7,972 nucleotides of DNA from Solirubrobacteraceae bacterium (GTDB lineage: Bacteria > Actinomycetota > Thermoleophilia > Solirubrobacterales > Solirubrobacteraceae): NCBI GenBank assembly GCA_019683665.1, contig JADGIB010000162.1:1-7972 (forward strand), written 5' to 3'. Below are positions 4,534 through 7,972 of the stretch, one piece after another; position 1 is the stretch's first letter, and every line of letters starts with the position of its first letter. Below the pieces are notes generated by a model. That model ran no database searches and had not been told where the DNA came from. It saw only the letters and a program-made list of their open reading frames with translations. The translations under genes and the position numbers were made by a program.

Positions 4534-4953
4534 ATGGACCCGGCACGCAAGCGACGCTTCCGCCTCGTCGCCGCCCTCACGGCGGCGCTCGTCCTGGCCG
4601 GAGGCCTCGTCTACACCAGCTTCAGCGCCGGCAGCCCGGCGAAGACCCCGTCCGAGCTCCTGGCCACCGCGCAGCCCGGCGAGAGCTACAAGCTGACCGG
4701 CAAGGTCGTGGAGGGGTCGATCCGCCACGAGGGCGACACGCTGCTGTTCAGCGTGCGGGACCGCGACGGCACGACCTCGGTGCCCGTCACCTACACCGGC
4801 TCCGTGCCGGACCCGTTCCGCGAGGGCCGTGAGATCATCGTCACGGTCAGCCGCGGCGCCGGGGACACGTTCGTCGCCGAGAAGGACTCGCTCGTGACGA
4901 AGTGCCCCTCGAAGTTCGAGGCCGAGGACGACGCGGCTTCGGACATGAGCTGA
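4534..4953 (+). CDS. ccmE: Cytochrome c maturation heme chaperone CcmE, cysteine type
   Basis: CcmE receives heme outside the cytoplasmic membrane, binds it covalently and passes it to CcmF for attachment to apocytochrome c. The 139-residue product has a basic start (MDPARKRRFR), one membrane anchor (about 11-29) and a beta-barrel domain with typical CcmE stretches: SYKLTGKVVEGSI (51-63), LLFSVRDRDGTTSVPVTYTGSVPD split across 70-93, FREGREIIVTV (95-105) and FVAEKDSLVTKCPSKF (113-128). The usual heme-binding His is replaced by C124, as in the CxxxY class known from Desulfovibrio and archaea. Here the Tyr position is F128 (TTC), giving C-P-S-K-F. The tail is acidic (EAEDDAASDMS). It is the first gene of an operon, 13 bases before ccmF. 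The start is supported by the anchor and the TAGACT box. Confidence 0.93.
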   Translation: MDPARKRRFRLVAALTAALVLAGGLVYTSFSAGSPAKTPSELLATAQPGESYKLTGKVVEGSIRHEGDTLLFSVRDRDGTTSVPVTYTGSVPDPFREGREIIVTVSRGAGDTFVAEKDSLVTKCPSKFEAEDDAASDMS

Positions 4954-4966
4954 GCGGCGGCTCTCG

Positions 4967-7147
4967 ATGGCGACCGTCGGCCGCGCCGCCCTCCTCATCG
5001 CCCTCCTCATCTGCGCCTACGGCGTCGTCGCCGCGATCTACGGGGCGCTCACCGGGCGGCGCGAGTGGGTCGAGTCGGCGCGCCGCTCCGTCTACGCGCT
5101 GGCGGTCGCGCTGACCGTCGCCTTCGGCGTCCTCGAGCTCGCGTTCCTGCGCTCGGACTTCTCGTTCGCCGTCGTCGCCGGCCACTCGTCGACGACGACG
5201 CCGACCTTCTACAAGGCCTCGGCGATGTGGTCCTCCCAGGAGGGCTCGCTCCTGCTGTGGGTGTGGCTGCTGTCGTTGTGGGCCAGCCTCGTCGTGTTCC
5301 TCACGCGCCGGCGCATGCGCGAGGTCGTGCCGTGGGCGACCGCGGTGCTCCTCGGCTACGGCGCGTTCTTCACCGCGCTGCTCGTGTTCGCCGTCTCGCC
5401 GTTCGAGACGCTCGCGCAGCCCCCGGCCGACGGCAGCGGCCTCAACCCGCTCCTGCGCCACCCGGCGATGATGATCCACCCCCCGATGCTCTACTCGGGG
5501 TACACGCTGTTCGCGATCCCGTTCGCGTTCGCGGTCGGCGCCCTCGTCGCCAGGCGCGTCGACGCCGAGTGGATCCGCTCGACCCGCCGCTTCGCGCTCG
5601 CCGCCTGGCTCGTCCTCGGCGTCGGGATCGTCCTCGGCGCCCGCTGGTCCTACAACGAGCTCGGCTGGGGCGGCTACTGGGCCTGGGACGCGGTCGAGAA
5701 CGCGTCGCTGATGCCGTGGCTGACCGGCACCGCGTTCATCCACTCGGTGATGATCCAGGAGAAGCGCGGGATGCTGAAGATCTGGAACGTGTCGCTCGTG
5801 CTCGCGACCGGGATCCTCTGCGTCCTCGGCACGTTCCTCGTGCGCAGCGGCATCCTCGACTCGATCCACGCCTTCGGCGCCTCGACGCTCGGCGTCCCGT
5901 TCGTCGGCCTCATCGCCGGGATGTCGCTCGGCTCGATCGCGCTCGTCGTCTGGCGGCGCGACCTCCTGCGCTCCGAGCACCGGCTCGACTCGCTCCTGTC
6001 GCGCGAGGCGATGTTCCTGCTGAACAACCTCGTGCTCGTCGCGCTCTGCTTCGTCGTCTTCTGGGGGACGTTCTTCCCGCTCATCAGCGAGGCGGTCACC
6101 GGGGAGGAGACGTCGGTCGGCCCGCCGTGGTTCGCCCGCTACACCGTCCCGCTCGCGCTCGTGCTCGTCGCGCTGTCGGGGATCGGGCCGCTCATCGCCT
6201 GGCGGCGCGCGACCGCGGTGAACCTCCGGCGCACGTTCGCGTTCCCGCTCGCCTGCGGGGTCGTCGCGCTCGTCGCGCTCCTGTTCGTCCCCGGCGTGCC
6301 GCAGAAGCCCCTGGCGCTCTCGATGTTCGCGCTCGGCGCGTTCGTGGCCGGCACCGTCGGCCAGGAGCTGTGGCGCGGCGCCCGCGCCCGGCGGACGACG
6401 ACCGGCGAGCCGCTGCCGGTCGCGCTCACATCGCTCGTGCGCCGCAACCGCCGCCGCTACGGCGGGTACCTCGTCCACCTCGGGATCGTCGTCATGTTCG
6501 TCGGCGTCGCCGCCTCCTCGGCCTTCCAGACCGCCCAGGACCGGCGCCTGTCGCCGGGCGACACCGCGCGCGTCGACGGCTACGAGGTGCGCTACGTCCG
6601 CGCCACCGCCGAGGTCGGCAACGACCCCAGCGGCACCGGCGCGATGCTCTCGCTCGGGGCCGTGCTCGACGTCAGCAAGGACGGCCGGCACGTCGCGACG
6701 CTGCGGCCGGCGCGCAGCTTCTACCCGTCGAACCGCACCGCGTCGGGCTCGGTCGAGTGGCTGATCGCCGGCGAGCCGACGAGCGAGGTCGCCGTCCGCT
6801 CGACGCTGCTGAGCGACTTCTGGACCGCGGTCAACCCCGACATGCGCGAGCTCCAGGAGGTGATCGACCAGGCCGACGAGGCGGTCGCGGCCGACATCCC
6901 CGCCGAGCAGCAGCCGATGGTCGCCTTCCGGCTCCTGCGCGACGTGATCGCCCCCAACTACGTCGAGGACCCGCCGCCCGCGATGTTCCGCATGATCGCC
7001 TCGCCGCTCGTGGCCTGGATCTGGATCGGGTCGCTCATCGCGATCGGCGGCGGCCTCATCGCCCTCTGGCCCGCTCCCGACGCGGCGCGCCGGCGCGCGA
7101 CCGCGACGCTGCGCGCGCGGGTCGCCCAGGACCTCGGCCGCGCCTAG
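4967..7147 (+). CDS. ccmF: Cytochrome c heme lyase subunit CcmF
   Basis: CcmF takes heme from CcmE and helps ligate it to the CxxCH motifs of apocytochrome c on the outer face of the membrane. The 726-residue polytopic protein carries the WWD heme-handling motif as WGGYWAWDAVENASLMPWL (234-252). Counterparts of the E. coli CcmF histidines are all present: H171 (MIHPPMLYSGY), H259 (FIHS) and H301 (SIHAFGAS), with H504 (YLVHLG) for the second transmembrane heme site. Other family stretches are KASAMWSSQEGSLLLW (83-98) and FLVRSGILDSIHAFG (290-304). An extracytoplasmic domain (about 522-675) precedes the last membrane helix (about 683-701). The protein is longer than E. coli CcmF (about 650), mainly through an extra acidic segment around 623-672. 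The ATG at 4967 has only a weak GGCGG upstream, so translation may be coupled to ccmE. Confidence 0.97.
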   Translation: MATVGRAALLIALLICAYGVVAAIYGALTGRREWVESARRSVYALAVALTVAFGVLELAFLRSDFSFAVVAGHSSTTTPTFYKASAMWSSQEGSLLLWVWLLSLWASLVVFLTRRRMREVVPWATAVLLGYGAFFTALLVFAVSPFETLAQPPADGSGLNPLLRHPAMMIHPPMLYSGYTLFAIPFAFAVGALVARRVDAEWIRSTRRFALAAWLVLGVGIVLGARWSYNELGWGGYWAWDAVENASLMPWLTGTAFIHSVMIQEKRGMLKIWNVSLVLATGILCVLGTFLVRSGILDSIHAFGASTLGVPFVGLIAGMSLGSIALVVWRRDLLRSEHRLDSLLSREAMFLLNNLVLVALCFVVFWGTFFPLISEAVTGEETSVGPPWFARYTVPLALVLVALSGIGPLIAWRRATAVNLRRTFAFPLACGVVALVALLFVPGVPQKPLALSMFALGAFVAGTVGQELWRGARARRTTTGEPLPVALTSLVRRNRRRYGGYLVHLGIVVMFVGVAASSAFQTAQDRRLSPGDTARVDGYEVRYVRATAEVGNDPSGTGAMLSLGAVLDVSKDGRHVATLRPARSFYPSNRTASGSVEWLIAGEPTSEVAVRSTLLSDFWTAVNPDMRELQEVIDQADEAVAADIPAEQQPMVAFRLLRDVIAPNYVEDPPPAMFRMIASPLVAWIWIGSLIAIGGGLIALWPAPDAARRRATATLRARVAQDLGRA

Positions 7148-7151
7148 CCCC

Positions 7152-7442
7152 GTGGACGCGCTCGCGCTGCTGGCGATCTTCGCCCTCCTGCTCGTCGTCG
7201 CCTGGATCGTGGCGTCCCCGCTGCGCCGCGGCGCGGCGGTGCGGGCCGCGTCCCGCGAGGAGGCCGAGCGCCAGGACCTCGAGGCGGCCCGCGACGCGAA
7301 GTACCGCGAGATCCGCGACGCCGAGCTCGACCGCCAGACCGGCAAGCTCTCCGAGGCGGACTGGCGGGCGCTCGACCGCCAGCTGCGGGCCGAGGCGGTC
7401 GAGATCCTGCGCCGGCTCGACGAGCTCGATGGTCTAGAGTGA
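7152..7442 (+). CDS. CcmI-like membrane stub with coiled coil
   Basis: The 96-residue product has one N-terminal membrane helix (LALLAIFALLLVVAWIVA, 4-21) followed by a charged helical region. The motif KYREIRDAELDRQTGKLSEADWRALDRQLRAEA lies across residues 50-82 and resembles the N-terminal part of CcmI, where E-x-D-x-x-T-G-K-L-S-x-x-D is common. The TPR domain by which CcmI holds apocytochrome is absent, as is any CxxC that could act like CcmH. It starts with GTG only four bases after the ccmF stop, so translational coupling is likely. A role in cytochrome c maturation is inferred from position and this resemblance. It could also be a general coiled-coil membrane protein. Its stop codon overlaps the last base of the secG -10-like box. 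Confidence 0.75.
   Translation: MDALALLAIFALLLVVAWIVASPLRRGAAVRAASREEAERQDLEAARDAKYREIRDAELDRQTGKLSEADWRALDRQLRAEAVEILRRLDELDGLE
7435..7440 (+). promoter_or_regulatory. -10-like TAGAGT before secG
   Basis: TAGAGT lies inside the last codons of the CcmI-like gene and ends 9 bases before the secG ATG at 7450, the same spacing as at ccmE. The short spacer GAGCGCCCC contains no Shine-Dalgarno sequence. It suggests that secG has its own transcript and is not only read through from ccmEF. Confidence 0.5.
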
Positions 7443-7449
7443 GCGCCCC

Positions 7450-7677
7450 ATGGAGCTGATCCTGCAGTTCGTCCAGGTCATCCTGGCCGTGGCGCTGATC
7501 TTCCTCGTGCTCATGCACTCGGGGAAGGACACCGGCCTGTCCGGTGCGTTCGGCGTCGGCACCGGCCAGGGCCCGTTCGGGGGCGGCTCGCTCGTCGAGC
7601 GCAACCTGAACCGCTGGACGATCGCGATCGCGATCCTGTTCGCGCTGAACACGATCATCCTCGTCAAGATCCACTGA
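7450..7677 (+). CDS. secG: Preprotein translocase subunit SecG
   Basis: SecG is the small non-essential subunit of the SecYEG channel that assists SecA-driven export. The 75-residue product has the usual size and topology: a first membrane helix (about 3-22, ILQFVQVILAVALIFLVLM), a Gly-rich cytoplasmic loop and a second helix (about 55-72, RWTIAIAILFALNTIILV). The loop has the family signature HSGKDTGLSGAFGVG followed by a GQGPFGGGS stretch, and the conserved ERNLNRWT leads into helix two. The ATG at 7450 is the only sensible start, since helix one begins immediately. It is seven bases after the CcmI-like gene. Export of apocytochromes through Sec would fit the neighbourhood, but co-location may be incidental. 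Confidence 0.95.
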   Translation: MELILQFVQVILAVALIFLVLMHSGKDTGLSGAFGVGTGQGPFGGGSLVERNLNRWTIAIAILFALNTIILVKIH

Positions 7678-7683
7678 CGCGGC

Positions 7684-7722
7684 CCGGCGTCCGCCGGCCG
7701 CCGCTCAAGGACGGGACGCCGG
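7684..7722 (+). terminator. Possible terminator hairpin after secG
   Basis: CCGGCGTCC (7684-7692) is the exact reverse complement of GGACGCCGG (7714-7722), a 9-bp stem starting six bases after the secG stop. The 21-base loop is long and no T-run follows, so this is a weak terminator candidate. Confidence 0.3.
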
Positions 7723-7767
7723 CGCCGACCGTCTGGGCACGGAGCCGCTCGCCGCTTCGCGTCCCCG

Positions 7768-7972
7768 ATGCCGATCACCCTCGCCACGCTCGTCCGTCCC
7801 GTCGCCGTGCCGGCGGCCGCCCAGCCGGTGCGCGCCGACGCCGCCGCCGACGTCCTGCGCTGGTGCGCGGCCGCGCTGGCCGGCGCCGCGGTCGCGGCCG
7901 CCGCCGCGGGCGTCGCCTGGTCGCCGGCGCTGGCCGGCGCCGCGGTCGCCGGCGCCCTGGCCGGCTCGGCGG
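7768..7972 (+). CDS. Partial Ala-rich probable membrane protein, unrecognised
   Basis: An open frame begins with ATG at 7768 and runs off the window after 68 codons without a stop. Nearly every third base is G or C, as in the real genes here, which supports coding. The product starts MPITLATLVRPVAVPAA, has a short polar stretch (QPVRADAAADVLRW) and then two Ala/Gly/Val-rich hydrophobic segments (about 34-51 and 54-68) that could be membrane helices. The element ALAGAAVA occurs twice, 18 codons apart, encoded by an identical 23-bp sequence (7873-7895 and 7927-7949). The family cannot be named from this fragment. A GTG at 7807 is an alternative start. No Shine-Dalgarno sequence or TANNNT box is evident, so the start is uncertain. 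Confidence 0.5.
   Translation, partial: MPITLATLVRPVAVPAAAQPVRADAAADVLRWCAAALAGAAVAAAAAGVAWSPALAGAAVAGALAGSA

Noticed and set aside
4847..7345. Minus-strand open frame of 832 codons opposite ccmF
   Set aside because: The low-complexity Arg/Asp/Glu composition is the antisense of ccmF, which has full family motifs on the plus strand.
5065..7437. Plus-strand open frame of 790 codons inside ccmF
   Set aside because: It is an Arg/Pro-rich shifted frame of ccmF with no domain of its own.

Overview
The window is very GC-rich DNA with compact genes and almost exclusively G or C at third codon positions. A cytochrome c maturation pair (ccmE-ccmF) next to secG, in a genome of this composition, suggests a deep-branching actinobacterium, most likely Thermoleophilia (the Solirubrobacter/Conexibacter/Patulibacter group). 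Most other actinobacteria use the ResB/ResC cytochrome c system. The taxonomic call is inference. No rRNA, tRNA, CRISPR array, insertion sequence or phage gene was seen.

Layout. Bases 1-141 are G-run-rich and hold a strong hairpin that probably ends the first gene. A small secreted four-cysteine protein lies on the minus strand (142-528). A 283-base gap (529-811) holds four stem-loops, two of them with CCTCC/CTCCT in the loop on the plus strand, and a terminator-like hairpin. Next on the plus strand come a flavin monoamine oxidase (812-2164) and a small acidic protein of unknown function (2198-2572). The latter's stop codon overlaps that of a convergent minus-strand gene, an AbiEi-type winged helix fused to a DUF559 nuclease-like domain (about 2569-3570). 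Behind it on the minus strand are an MTH1187/YkoF-family thiamine-binding protein (3639-3941) and a zinc-ribbon protein (4057-4386).

The second half is one plus-strand cluster: ccmE (4534-4953), ccmF (4967-7147), a 96-residue CcmI-like membrane stub (7152-7442), secG (7450-7677), and the start of an unrecognised Ala-rich membrane protein that runs off the window (7768 onward). CcmE carries heme to CcmF, which attaches it to apocytochrome c outside the membrane. The stub is probably an accessory factor. SecG belongs to the Sec translocon that exports the apocytochromes. CcmE is the cysteine-type variant (C-P-S-K-F in place of a His motif), and no CcmH-like CxxC protein is present here, which resembles the System I* form of the pathway.

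Regulation. Five genes have a TANNNT -10-like hexamer ending only 6 to 9 bases before the start codon and no evident Shine-Dalgarno sequence. This suggests leaderless or near-leaderless transcription is common in this organism. The least ordinary features are the CcmE motif variant, a 49-bp near-perfect palindrome at the 5' end of the AbiEi-DUF559 gene, and the structured gap at 604-760.
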